Shown here piece after piece: positions 49,324-61,471 of a stretch of 64,000 nt of DNA; within the stretch, counting starts at the first letter, position 1, and each line of letters opens with the position of its first letter. The notes below the pieces were generated by a model. It was not told the origin of the DNA. It ran no database searches and was given only the letters and a program-made list of their open reading frames with translations. This DNA comes from Congeria kusceri (Eukaryota > Mollusca > Bivalvia > Myida > Dreissenidae): positions 41,285,225-41,349,224 of the forward strand of contig CM051024.1 of NCBI GenBank assembly GCA_027627225.1, in the 5' to 3' direction. The position numbers were made by a program, and so were the translations under genes.

Positions 49324-51433
49324 AAGTAGTAGTAGTAAATTACTATAGGTTGCACTATAATTATTATTAAATTACTATCGGTTGCACTATAAAGGAATTT
49401 AAATGAACTGACATATTTATTATTTCAAATATATTACAGTAATAATAATACCTTCATTACCCGTAGCAGGCACGCTCGGAGCACCTGTAAACAAAACCGA
49501 TTTTATTATTACCAATTAAATGGTAAAGTTAATTAAACTAAGTAATATCCCCGTGTAGTGCCTCATTCAGTTCAACTAAACAGGAACAGTTTATGACATA
49601 AAATATTGGTACATTCCAATGAACGTTAATTCGCGTACTTCAAAATATGGGCACATATAAACAGACAATGACATTCTTTATAATGTTTATTATATTTTAA
49701 TAGTTTGAAGTAACTATAAATTACTAGAGTCAACCAAATAAATGTTCGTTTCAAAATAGTTACACGATCCTAAAATACCCGTGTAATACAATGAGACATT
49801 CCAATGTTTATATCGAAAATCTTCATATTCTACACAGTTCAGATAGTATTTTTCGTCGGATTGGTGTTCATTTTATGAGTCGAGTTCACGGATGGTTTTA
49901 CATTCCAGAATGAAATAAGCCTATAATCGGATTTTAAAATTTGCATCATACGTGATTAAAGTGTGAATATGAATAACAGTTGCTTGAAAACATAGATGTA
50001 GAATGTTAAAAAACTAACAACAAATCACAACGCATTCCGGACGTAGGTTAATAATGTGTAATGTGTGCGTGACAATCCGGGTGTGAATACGTGAATATCG
50101 ATAACAAAGTGAGGTTACACTCTGAAAATCTTATTTAAAATGGTTATATGAAAAGAAATGCATACCTTCCCACAAAATGATTTGCATATTGCTGTCCCCG
50201 TTGTTGGCTACAGGAACTTCAGTTGGAGCTGCAATAATATTTAAACGTATATAAAACAAATTGACCAAATTGACATTCATAGTTACTGTCGAGTTAGTGT
50301 ACAACTCAATTAAATATTTATGTATTGTCGGAAATACTAACATAATAACATAAGCTATGTATAGCTTTTGAACGACATGATAAAACAGAATAAAAAAAAA
50401 TTGGACTATTTGAGCATTTAAGTTAATTTAAGTGATACGAGTGGCTATACTGTGGCGATTTGGGATATCCATCGACAAGGGCATTGTGGCAGACATTATT
50501 TTATATTATGAACAGAGTACTGGGATTAAACTCACTAAGACGTATGAAAATTTTACAGTTACCAGTACAACATATCGCTGATATCATCAACAGCAACTAA
50601 AACAGTTAAAAGCAACAGGTATACCAGCGATCAGGCTCTCACAGCTTGCAGCCCCAGGAATGCCGCTAAACGATGCCAGTCCCGACATCAGATCTAAAAT
50701 CCCCTGGCCTGTAGCAGACATTGCCGGGAGTGGCGGGCCACCACCAGTCTGCGTCAGACTTATCCGTTCATCGGTGTAGTCTTTTTGTGCCTTCTTCACC
50801 TTTGGTATATTCATCATGCATATCAAACGGCAATTTACTTCAATATTATTTCAATATTAATTTTAAAACGTTATTAAAAACTGTCTGATACCAGTGTGTG
50901 CAATATTTCTTTAAAAGCTGTTTATTTCGTTGTTTTTAATAGAAAACTTGGTACGTCTACACTATAGTGTCAGGACGCAAATATCTAGTATATACTGTAC
51001 AGAATGCTTAATTTAGACAAATAATAATAAAATGTCATTATTTGCACAAAATATTCATAATTGATGCATCCATTGATTGATATCTGTTTATGTACACACA
51101 ATATTCAATTTATTATTTATAGAAATAGATTAATATAAACGAAATATAATCGTTGATCCATATAATTTATAAATATTGTACCATATTTTGCCACTTCTCT
51201 TTCACGTGATCTACCGACCGCGGCCCATTTCCAATCGCGTTAATTTGGTGCGTTATTTCTCTCCATATTTTCTCTTGCATGGCTTTTGTGTTCTTGTTTA
51301 TACCCCCGCTGGCATGCTTAGCGGTGAGGCGATTTAGGTGTATTTGCATGCTACTTTCCAGCACTTCGATCTCACTGTACGAGAACTGTTTCGCCCTCTT
51401 AGATACACTAACGTTACTGTCATTGACGGCCAT
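49076..51433 (-). CDS. Myb/SANT-like DNA-binding protein of the Harbinger element (NAIF1-like), five exons
   Basis: Exons 51,433-51,182, 50,799-50,625, 50,228-50,166, 49,484-49,452 and 49,098-49,076, all with GT-AG sites and matching phases, giving about 180 residues. Exon 1 is a trihelix/Myb-SANT-like domain (FSYSEIEVL, KIWREITHQINAIG, RSVDHVKEKWQNM). Exon 2 contains TGGGPPLP and SGIPGA, which recur in this family after the Myb domain. Exons 3-5 are short (APTEVPVANNGD, GAPSVPATGNE, GLPKSPL then TGA). In Harbinger systems this protein binds the element ends and brings the transposase to the nucleus. Exons 1-3 are firm; 4 and 5 rest on splice sites and phase. Confidence 0.75.
49170..49338. 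repeat. ATT then GTA trinucleotide microsatellite
   Basis: A short (ATT)n leads into about 45 GTA units with a few TTG, AAT and GAA breaks. It lies in the intron between exons 4 and 5 of the Myb-like gene. Confidence 0.95.
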
Positions 51434-52099
51434 ATTGTTTGTTTACAAACTCGTCGTCTGACATAACGCGCCAAATGTACGTCATATTGAAATGCATTAT
51501 GGGAATGTTTTGGTTAGTTTAACCAGCGGCTAAATTACACTCTGCGTGGTTTGGTTACTTTGCGGTAAAGCGGTTTTATACAATCGACTTACCATGACGG
51601 TTACCTAACCAGAATTACCCCAAATATACCAGGGTTTAATATTTAACCGCGGTATAAATATACCACTGTTTATACAATTGGGTGCAGATGTTTATTTAAT
51701 GATTGAATTTAAATGTGGTTGCGTTCATGCGATTATGAACGCAATGGTCAAACTGGAAAATCCATGATGCGCGCTATTGGTCAATTGGAAATATATTGCA
51801 ACCAAGGCAATTGAAAGCATGTGATTCAGATTTTCTAAAACATGCTTACGAATAAACTTTATGCAACACTAACTTAGTATTCCCTATTTATATTCATACA
51901 ACCTCTAAGAGGCTATATAACAATAAAATATTATCAAATGTCAGCCAGTGAAATATGTATTTAAATAGATTTTATAAACACTAATTTGTCTACAAATAAT
52001 ATAAAATACATTATCATGTCGGTAATATGAATTAGTATGATTATACCAGCTGCATCAAACGCGGCGAACAGGCACTAGAACAATGTGTTCCAAGAGGTT

Positions 52100-55075
52100 T
52101 CTCAACTCAACTGAACTCAAATTTATTGTACATATAGGCCTCTGGCCCAAAATATAGCATTTATACAAAAAATATGAAAACCACCTTGACATTCTTTATA
52201 TAAACAGTTAATAGTCGTAGTTTCGATATGGAAGCGTTGACAGCATCTACATGTGTACATCTTTACATTTTTTTTAAACAATGTTACTTTTCAATTTCAT
52301 TCATTAATTGAAAAATGAAAAAAGCCTTTAGTTTAATAGATTCAACATGCTCAGTTTTCATCAAATTGATAAACTACATTTGATCTCTTTGACCACTATA
52401 CCAATTAAACAAATGGTTTATTATAATTTCGTTGTAAAGCGGACATTTGAAGAAAGCATGGAACTCATTTTCAACAAGACTTAAATCAAAACGTGTTAAG
52501 CAGTAGAAACATAGTATTTCTTCGCCATTTACATTGAAGTGACGCTGGAGCTCAATATTTAGTTTATGGTTCGAACATCTAAAACGCGTTAAAGATCGCC
52601 TTGATTTAAAAGACAAATCAATGGATAAATATTTTTCTTGATTTAACACGATTTAAATTGCGTGTAGGTATCGCAACGCGTTGAAGTTTCTATATGGTTA
52701 TGCCAATGTTGGGTCATACGATCAACGACGCGCGGTTTAAAACTGTGTACGAATAGATTAATGTCTCCGATATCCTGCGCAACCCAGCTATATCCAAAAC
52801 CAAGTTTAAAGAGCAGATCCTTAATGTAATTTGCCCATGTTCTCCTTCCCATATCGTCTAGTGATTTTATCATTTTATAGCAATTAGCAGGATATCTGTG
52901 ATTTGGCATATGTAATAGTCGTCCCCAGTATTTGATACATTTTGTGTAATAGTTAATACATAGGAGCAAACAGCCACATTCACCTAGTACCATACTGGAA
53001 TTTACAGTAGATTTAACGCCTAGACAATATTTAAAGAATTCTATTTGAGATCTTTCAATAATTTCACAGTAGGCGGTACCCCAGATTTCGGCTCCAAAAG
53101 TTAATGTTGGATTGACCATGGAGTCAAATAACTTAAATGTCTCCGTATGTGAGAAGTAACCGTATGGTTTTTGGTATTGTCTAATGGAAAATGCCGATTG
53201 ACGTGCCTGTACTGCTAATATTGTGTTCGCGGCTGTCCATGACAGTTTAGGGGTAAATAACAAACCCATGTATTTATAAACATGTACAATTTTTACAAGT
53301 TGGACATTTATAAACCAATTTTCATAATGACGGAGCGGCCAGCCCTTTCTAAAAACAATAATTTCGGTGTTATCTAAATTAACTTGCATTCCCGTATCTT
53401 GACAGAAGCTCGCTTATCGTTGAGTTGCATCTGTAAATTATTTGCCGGGTCAGCCCAATTAGCTATGTCATCGGCGTACATTAAACAATATATGTCTGGA
53501 ACTTCGTTCGTTTGAAAAATGCCGTTCCTACATTTATTCTTGAGAAAAGTCTCTACATCATTTATATACAGGGAAAATATGATCGTCGAGTTTAAGTCCC
53601 CTTGTCTGGTACCAACGTTACAGGTAAACGGATGGGTGACAGCGCTACCTTCAACTTTGACGTGCGCGCGTAATTTTGAGTACATTGACATAAGTACTTT
53701 CACTATTTTATCGTTCATTCCCTTTTCTAAAAGGTTTGGAAACAATTTAACATGGATTACGCTGTCAAATTCCTTTTTAAATCGACGTAAAGCATATACA
53801 AACGACCACCAGGCTTCAAAATGTATTTTTGAACCATACTCTGCAAACAAAATAGATTGTTAACTACAGGGTACTCTGCCCGAAAACCCGCTTGTGATTC
53901 TTCAATAATATTATTTTGTCCCGCCCAAGCATGTATTCGTTCGTTGATTATACACGAAAATATTGTGTACATTACGTTGATTAATGAGATTCCCCTATAA
54001 TTACTTGGCTCATGTCTGCTACCCGATTTTAAAATGGGCACTATAATACTTTCACTCCTTAAGTCTGGAAAAATACCTGTGTCTAGAATTTTATTAAAAA
54101 GATTAACCAAAATAGGTATAATGTCTTGCTGAGTGTTCTTATAAAATTCGGCACCAATGCCATCCATACCATGCGATTTACATAGTTTTAATTTCGTAAT
54201 GCTCTTTCGTATCTCATCCTTTGTTATAGGTATATTTAAATGGTATGTATTTTCCATGCTGGGAGTTTCTATGTCACTAAAATCAATAGTATCTAAAGGT
54301 ATTTGTTCTTCTGTATACAGTAACGAGCGGAAATAAGACATCCAACTATTTGGGGTAATAATGTTTGTCTTTGATTTAAGCCTTTTTGACCCTTTTACTA
54401 GTCGCCATAATGTTTTGGGATTATTCCGAGCTTGCACTTAGGCGACGCGTTTATTTCTCTTGTGCGATAAAGATTTCGCTTTAAAACGACGTTCGGGCAT
54501 TTTTATAATTTATAACATCGACGTTATTATTCGTCCAGCGGAAACATCTTAAAATATCATATTTACTTCGTTTTGCCTCTGTTCTTGACGTATCCCACCA
54601 TTCAGGATGCGAATGTTTACGTTTAGGTACACATTTTTGGCGCATATTATCAGCGGACATCTTATAAAGCAGTAATATGTTATCTACGGCCACATTAATA
54701 TTCGTGTCTATTGACATTAAAATACTATCTCGTAAATATTCAAAATGTACGTGAAATCTGTGTAGGAATTCGTTAGATTTACAGTTATTCCAAAATAACG
54801 ATCATAATTCATAACCGTATGTACTTCATCATGTTCGATTCTATTTTCAGGTGTAGTGGTGAATTTTAACTGTGTATATAACGGAAAGTGGTCATAGTCA
54901 TCACACATTTCAACCCTAATAAATAATATCCAGTCAAACAATTCAGATAACACTATATACTAGTCAACAACACTATGGTCATCGTTTGCTACACAAGCAA
55001 AGTTTCCTTCTCTGTCATCAAAAATCCTACCATTAACAATATGTACATTATGCGTACAGCACAATTTTCAACACT
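52100..55075 (-). mobile_element. Decayed non-LTR retrotransposon with endonuclease, RT and zinc-knuckle parts
   Basis: Minus-strand reading blocks in order: the C-terminal end of an AP-type endonuclease (VNGRIFDDREGNFAC, SVVD, stop, then DDYDHFPLY; 55,060-54,850), a linker (54,717-54,481), RT N-terminal part with SHGMDGIGAEFYKN and NYRGISLINV (54,437-53,757), RT core with GTRQGDLNSTIIFSLYIND and LMYADDIANW (53,850-53,374), RT thumb and connection with YKYMGLLFTPKLSW and TFGAEIWG (53,389-52,643), and a C-terminal CxxC...HxxxxC knuckle (CFYC, FHAFFKC; 52,649-52,374). A 3' tail of GAGTTCAGTTGAGTTGAG type ends near 52,100. At least four frameshifts or stops; the 5' end is truncated. Clade not assigned. 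Confidence 0.85.
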
Positions 55076-55139
55076 AGCAACTCCGCCAACAGCACGAATC
55101 CAAGACACACACATGTTCCAGTAGCAGACCGGAATTCAA

Positions 55140-56685
55140 ATTAAAAATAGAAGTTGACCAGATCATATGAGTCGCATACACGAGGTGGACAAGGTTACAT
55201 GTTTACCAGTGCAACAAGAAATACCAGTATGCCAGTAGTCTATAATTAACCTGCAACGGAAGTTTGTATCTATCTTATGCCATGGTTATTTTCCATTGCG
55301 TTCAGCTACGAAATGCTATTGTGTTATTTAACATTTCAGTATACATATCATCCTTAATCACCGATCCGCTCTTAAACAAATGCTATCCTGAATCAAGTAT
55401 TGATTTTTATGTGCCTTTGGTGGTACGTTGGGCCATTGTTTCGATCGTTCACATGAAGCATAGTGATAACAGATTTTCGGCGCAAGAGTAATTTCTATGA
55501 GCAAAAAAGTAAACATATTACACTTCAAATTATTCCGACAAAATATCAAAATCAATATACTCATTCACGTTTTGTGCTCGGTGTGTCGTATTATTGGTAT
55601 GAAATGTAAACATAAACCCATTCTTCGCAGCATGGTTTGAGACCCTATATGAGCACGTTATAACATGACAATACTGTGCTTCTTTTGCGCAGGTTTTCAG
55701 TGAAAATACAGCACGCATTCATGCATAACATGGTTTACTATAAATATTATGATGTCGGATAAATAACAACCAAAATAGTTTGCACAAAATAATGACATTC
55801 ACTTCCCGATATACTTTAATATCTCATTCTGGGATCTCTGTAACACGAGCAATGGACTCGGGACGATCTTCGGTAAAGGTTGTCGGACGACTTCGTTAAC
55901 AGTAATCAGACGAACGCAATGTCACATTGATAAGTGAGTGGTGAAAAACGGTTATACAATGGTATATGGTGTTTATTATGTTCAATTGTTAAGCATTTTG
56001 TACATTTCACTGTTGGGACTATGTACTAAAATATTAATATACATCTAATATGAATAATATTATAAATATCTCTGGATTAAATGACAACATAATGCTCCAA
56101 ATAATGGATGCGTAGATTTAATATGTATAATAACGAAACGATGTGTTCAAAATATCTACAAGCGTGATTAAATTGTTAGACAAATGTATGATTACACTCA
56201 TTAAGCTCATTTAGGATTTTCTTACTTTGTTTAGTTAACTATTATAGCTTATTTTGAAAGCCACAATATCACTGTATTGAAACGACGCTGTAACGGCTAT
56301 AATGACGATCTAATATTTAATGTAACGGACACGTGACGACTTCTTTTAATTTGCTTTCCGAAGGGGGGAGCATTAAGTCGCCGCTTTGTCCGTCCATCCG
56401 AATTCTAATTCCACTGCAATTCAGTTTATCCGGGTGTCAAATGAATTTCGCCGACATTTTAACCATCATATTCAATGTTCCCCGTCCGTTGTTCCGTCCG
56501 TTCGCCCGGTACTTCGTTTCCGCGCGACATGTCAGGAACTTATGACTCGAAGTTAATGATACTTTATAAACAGCATCCCATAAGGGTTGTCGTGCGCATA
56601 TTTTCCGAAGTTATTGATTGTAATATTACAAAGTTTCAAATGGTAGTCATGTGACCGAGTAACAACTTCATCATTAGATACGACA
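55140..56685. other. No gene; possible repeat at 56,330-56,540
   Basis: AT-rich except for a CCGTCCGTTGTTCCGTCCGT-type block with AAGGGGGGAGCATT near 56,360, which looks like a dispersed mollusc repeat. Confidence 0.45.
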
Positions 56686-57385
56686 TAAGTGATGACGTAT
56701 CTAACTGTTCTCAATTTGGTCAAGGACATGTTTTTCTGTTTGGAAAAAAAATGGAAGAGAAATTGGACAATTTTATCCAGCATTTTACAGCCAAATTAGA
56801 TGATTAAAGGAATAAAGTGTCTTCAATATCGATTGACAATCATAATTCTGTGGATCAGAGAGGATATAAGGAGGATTCAGCGGCTGTTGATAAGTCGCCT
56901 TATCTTGGGCCAACATGGAGCCACGTGGAATCCAGCTCCGCGCCTGTTACAGGCGCCTCTGGAACAATCAAACGAATATCCAGGGGGAGTTTCAGACCAT
57001 GACAGACTTTATTTCGGCATTGACGTACATAAATCATATGGGTGGCCCCAGCCCAAACCTATTGAAATTAGCAGTGGCAGTATGGGCCGAGGCCATGGAG
57101 AATGGAATCTGGCTGGAGTCCGCGCATATTGCAGGGCAATACAATGTCGAGGCAGACTTTTGGTCACAAAAACCCGACAAACACAATTAGCAGTTACATC
57201 GGGGGCTTTTTGCGTACATAAACAAACTTTTGGGTCCGCATACTGTCGACCGCTTTGCAAACTGTGTAAATACTCAACTTGCGAGGTTTAACAGTCGTTA
57301 CTGGGAACCGCTATCGCAAGGGATCGTTTATTCGGAAAATATTAGTTTACATAGTCGAAGAAAAAAGAACATAATTGCAGCGTAA
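56686..57385 (+). mobile_element. DIRS-type retrotransposon remnant (RNase H region)
   Basis: In the frame from 56,915, TYINHMGG, NGIWLESAHIAGQYNVEADF and then, after one TAG at 57,188-57,190, FAYINKLLGPHTVDRF and NTQLARFNSRYW match the RNase H region and downstream segment of DIRS/Ngaro-like tyrosine-recombinase elements. The GPHTVDRF and QLARFNSR motifs are diagnostic to me. Upstream (56,700-57,000, another frame) KMEEKLDNFIQHFTAKLDD and a Ser-rich stretch may be a gag remnant joined by an internal deletion. No tyrosine recombinase or terminal repeats seen. Confidence 0.7.
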
Positions 57386-58222
57386 ATACATTGATAAAAA
57401 GCATGCTTCAAACAGGATATATATTTGATAAACTCTAATTCTTAACATATTACAGGACATGCTAGCCCTACACAAATTGTGGTAAATTATGCACATTTTG
57501 TAGAGGTCAAATAAATCGTATACAAATTAGATACCACAAGACTACACACGAACTTTGAATGTGCTTAAATTGGTGAATATAAGAGAGATTTATTTGTCTA
57601 AATACATTTTCCTCACGACGACTATCTATCTACACGGTATGAAATTATAAATGATTTAGAGGAAATTATTATCTCAGTAAGTCTTCTTAATTAAAGTTTA
57701 CAATAACAACAATATATTTAAACTGTCATTTGTAGTAAATAATTTACATATTTGTCACATGACAAAACTTTCTTGCATGACATATTAAATTATATCCTGT
57801 ATACAAGGTATCAATATAAGACCACTATAACAATCATTTACAAACGTTATATCAATTTTAACTGGCGATAACAATAAGAGATGAGTTGCATACAGATCGA
57901 TTAAATTTATTGGCAATATAAGGCTACACAAAAAAGAAATCGGTATAACAGCGTTATTGGATAGTTCAACTAGCACTTATAGAAAACAATAAAAATTAAG
58001 CATATCAAAGCATTATCATACCCATATATGTGTACGAATAAATGTTAGCAAAATAAACTGACAATATAATTAAGCCATATCAATATCATTTATATCTTAT
58101 TTTAAATCACGCAACATGAAATGACATCCAAAGGAAAGATTAAATGGCCATATCGACGTAATTTCCCATATATATAGTCTTACACACGTATTAAAACAAC
58201 ACATATTCCCATTTTGGACATA
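57386..58222. other. No feature recognised
   Basis: AT-rich spacer between the DIRS remnant and the MITE at 58,223. Confidence 0.6.
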
Positions 58223-58493
58223 TATATGAGGCGTGTTGTGGGAAAACCGAGCTTAATGCATGGGCGTAAAGTGTCGTCCCGGATAAGCAAGTGAAGGCTG
58301 CACAGGCTTATCCGGGACGACACTTTCTGATTTTATGGTATATTCTGTTTTAAGGAAGTCTCTTCTAAACATAAATCCACAGAAAGCGGAAAGTGCCGTC
58401 CCGGATTAGCATGTGCGGACTGCACGGGCTAATCCCGGACGACACTTAACGCACATGCATTAAACCCGGTTTTTCAAAAACATGCCTCATATT
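58223..58493. mobile_element. MITE with paired GTGTCGTCC hairpins
   Basis: The left end ATATGAGGCGTGTTGTGG and right end ATATGAGGCATGTTTTTG (inverted) bound about 270 bp. Inside, AAGTGTCGTCCCGGATAAGC pairs with GCTTATCCGGGACGACACTT, and a second pair AAGTGCCGTCCCGGATTAGC with GGCTAATCCCGGACGACACTT-like sequence, so each half folds into its own hairpin. I recognise the GGACGACACTT core as abundant in bivalve sequence. Confidence 0.8.
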
Positions 58494-58789
58494 ATATTTC
58501 CAGTAGCAATGACATATTAATGGAACCGTTAAAAAAGCAATATAATTATACAATGCCAAAACTTTATTTTTCGATACATGGTTTTCAATATTGCTCATGT
58601 ACTTCATGTACATTTCATTCATATCGCGTTTAATACTACTAATTTTCTCGCGCGCGCAAAAAGTGTCACAGGGACAATTTTTGTATTATTATAAAAACAA
58701 TAGTTTACTGTTTGTTTCTAAAAACGAGACCTGTGTGTGAAGTAATCTGGTGATGTCTCTGGAGTAAATTAGCACGTACATTATTGTAT

Positions 58790-59245
58790 ATTCCCACCGT
58801 ACCAAGCGTTTTCGAACATAGACATTGTAAAATGCCTTCCGTAAATAAAAAACTGTTGTCAGTCGAATAAACGTCATAAAAGTTCATTAGAACTAATGCC
58901 AATTTCAGATGTATTGAATTATAATCTGTGGACTGTGGCTTTAAGGAATAATTCATAAAATATAATTATATTTTTGAAATTATTATACCGCATAAGCCGT
59001 AGATATGCCCATTCAATCTACATGTAGTAACATAACATGACCGTGAGATATACTGTGCATTTGCAGCACCCTTGAAATGATTATACAAAGACAACAAGTA
59101 AAGGTATTCGTGAATCAAATAATAACAATATGTTATAATTAACATATTGAACGTTAATGACGTTTATTCGACTGAAAACTGTTTTTATTTAGGAAATGCA
59201 TTTTACAATGTCTATGTTCGAAAACGCTTGGTAGGAACGGAATAT
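58790..59245. repeat. Inverted arms inside duplicate copy 2
   Basis: 58,790-58,884 (ACCAAGCGTTTTCGAACATA, ATTGTAAAATGC, GTCGAATAAACGTCAT) recurs inverted at 59,150-59,245. Copy 1 of the duplication has only the left arm (9,950-10,017), so the right arm arrived after or during the duplication. Confidence 0.8.
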
Positions 59246-59579
59246 ACACTAATGCATCTTATCATAAGTTGATCTTAAATCGAAACCTTATCGTGTTAAT
59301 TTTTAATTATCGTTTTTGCGTTATTTATATTTAAAATTTTACTTTTAACAGAGAAGGCTGTCAAAGAAAATATTTAGGCATACATGTGTTCCTTAGATGT
59401 CTCTAAAAAATTGATGAATTCAAACAAAGAGTGGCGTTAATTTTCGATGAAACCAATATTACACCTACTACATATTCTTTTATTTTTTGGTATATTGTTA
59501 AATCTACCTCCATCAATTAAAAAAGCTTTTGTGCTGAGCAACGAAGACCTTCCAAGCTTACTCTATCTCTGCCATCAAC

Positions 59580-60420
59580 AACAACGACTGAGTACATTTC
59601 ATATTCATGGCTGGTTCTAAATATATGGTAACTTTCATGCTGGTACATATATGAAATTCAAAATTCCTGAAGCATTGGCTTAAGCTTGTTTTCCCGATTA
59701 GTTACGTAAGTGAAAGTGTCTTCCAACAGTAATCTATGAGGTAAAGAGTCTGGACACTCTTTAATTTTGAACCAATACTTAATAATACGTATTTTTTGTG
59801 AAATCTATCAAACACTACCAAATTTGCCATAAACTGCTACCGTAGTGGTTTGTGGACAGACTTATATTGTAGCTGTTTCAGGACTTTGACAAGAACTTGT
59901 TCAATATCTGGACTGTGATTAACACCTATACCTCCGTCTGTCAAACGGTAAAGTCATAGAATCGAAAAGGACGCAGTTTATGAGCAATGCTGATCGAACA
60001 TTTTGAAAACGGTCATGAAGTTAAACTGTTGCTCAACATGCTTGTTGAAACAAAGCTTCTTGGGCTCTTAAGAAATTACCATTGGAGGAGAAAGTAACAC
60101 CAAGGTAAGTAATACTTACTGCTTATCATTTTTGTACCTTATTTCGATATGTTTTACTTCTATTGTCTTTATTAAAAACCAAAGTAACCGTTATGTTGCT
60201 CCACTTATTCGTTACAATAGTCATGAACTTTGTCTAAACCAAGTTGCAACCCTGCAAAATAGCAAGAAAACCGTAGTATTTTATCATAATACAAGGAACT
60301 ACATGTACATCATTTAAAAACATAATGAACAATAATGGAGACAGACCTTCGCCCTGTTTTGCACTAGTGTGACTATCAAATAAATCAGAAGGCAGTGTGC
60401 AGCATCATTATTGCTACTGT
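59580..60420 (-). mobile_element. Degraded non-LTR retrotransposon fragment, copy 2
   Basis: Same relic as at 10,560-11,400, with HTSAKQGEGLSPLLF near 60,380-60,330 and the same downstream order. It carries its own substitutions and indels, and the ADDT block is not visible because the spacer between motifs is shortened. Confidence 0.75.
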
Positions 60421-61471
60421 TTTCTTTGAGTTGCTGATTATACACGTTGTCCTTATTTGCTTTTGAACCGTTCCCTACTATGCGTGCCTTAACACTACTC
60501 TATGTAAATTGTTTCATTTTAATAAATTTAGACGAAACATCAGTCTATACCAATTTGATTCTATATTTAGCGTCCCCGGGCTGATAGGTTTTTGGATGCT
60601 GATCGAAAAATGTCAAAAATCGAGTTGGAAAGCATATACAAATTTGAAAAAAATGACTTTTATGTGTTTTTACCAATATTTGTAAAACAGTGTGCAACTA
60701 GTCAATTTACACAGTTGAAATACTGTGTTAAAGTAAGTTCCCAATATGAAGATGATATATATAACAGTGTTGCAGTTGAACATTTGCTTTAGCTTGTACC
60801 ACTGCCATGAATAAGTTGTGAAAATAATTGTTTTTTTTTTTTTATTGACTCATTGTTTGTTTTTTCCTGCCTGGTTGGTAGGTTTCGAAAAATCATGGGG
60901 ACGCTAAACATAGCATAAAATGTGTATGGCCTAATGCTGCAAAAGTTTGTACAAATTGCATTCCTATACACAAAAATTAAAAGCCTTTTTAACATTTACA
61001 AACGCACAATATATAGTTTAATATACGTGCTCACGATGTATGTTTCCATAAATAGAAACAAAATATAAATTCATCTTTGAAATTGTGAATTGATAATCAA
61101 AGGCTCATTCATACTTTGTCTGGTATACATGTAGAAAGCCATTACAAATACGCAAGTCAACATAATTCCAACATAGATGAAACACTGTAAAGCAATACAG
61201 ATACGTATACGATAACGTGTCTGCACGATTAAGACAATTTGTTTAGACATGTCCACACAATATGTTTTTAGAATTTTGCAAAATATTTACTTGTTTAAAT
61301 TCGTAAAGTGTAAACGTGGATTTGAAGAGGTCCTCCGGAGATACATAATGATAATCTATGCCAAGAATTTACTAGTATATGTATACACAAAATCGATGTT
61401 TCTTAACCTACGAATCTTATTTCTAATAAAAACTAGCCTGCTAGATCTGCGTGTATTATACAAACACTGCT

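Larger units (their letters stand above)
44043..51684 (+). mobile_element. PIF/Harbinger DNA transposon, both genes and both ends present
   Basis: The left end CACCCAATTGTATAAACAGT (44,043-44,062) is matched exactly in inverted orientation at 51,665-51,684. CAG flanks both ends (44,040-44,042 and 51,685-51,687); this fits the CWG target duplication reported for some animal Harbingers. Inside are a plus-strand transposase (44,204-47,263) and a minus-strand Myb/SANT-like gene (51,433-49,076), the two-gene set known for this superfamily, arranged convergently. Subterminal regions are full of ACCG/CGGTTA motifs, likely transposase-binding repeats. Exon 2 of the transposase is damaged, so the copy is probably no longer self-mobile. 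A SINE, a dispersed repeat, a foldback and a GTA microsatellite lie inside. Confidence 0.92.

Noticed and set aside
53519..53863. 114-codon plus-strand frame
   Set aside because: Shadow of the reverse-transcriptase frame on the minus strand.
56800..57291. 163-codon plus-strand frame over the DIRS remnant
   Set aside because: The RNase H motifs are in another frame of the same stretch; this one has no recognisable motif.
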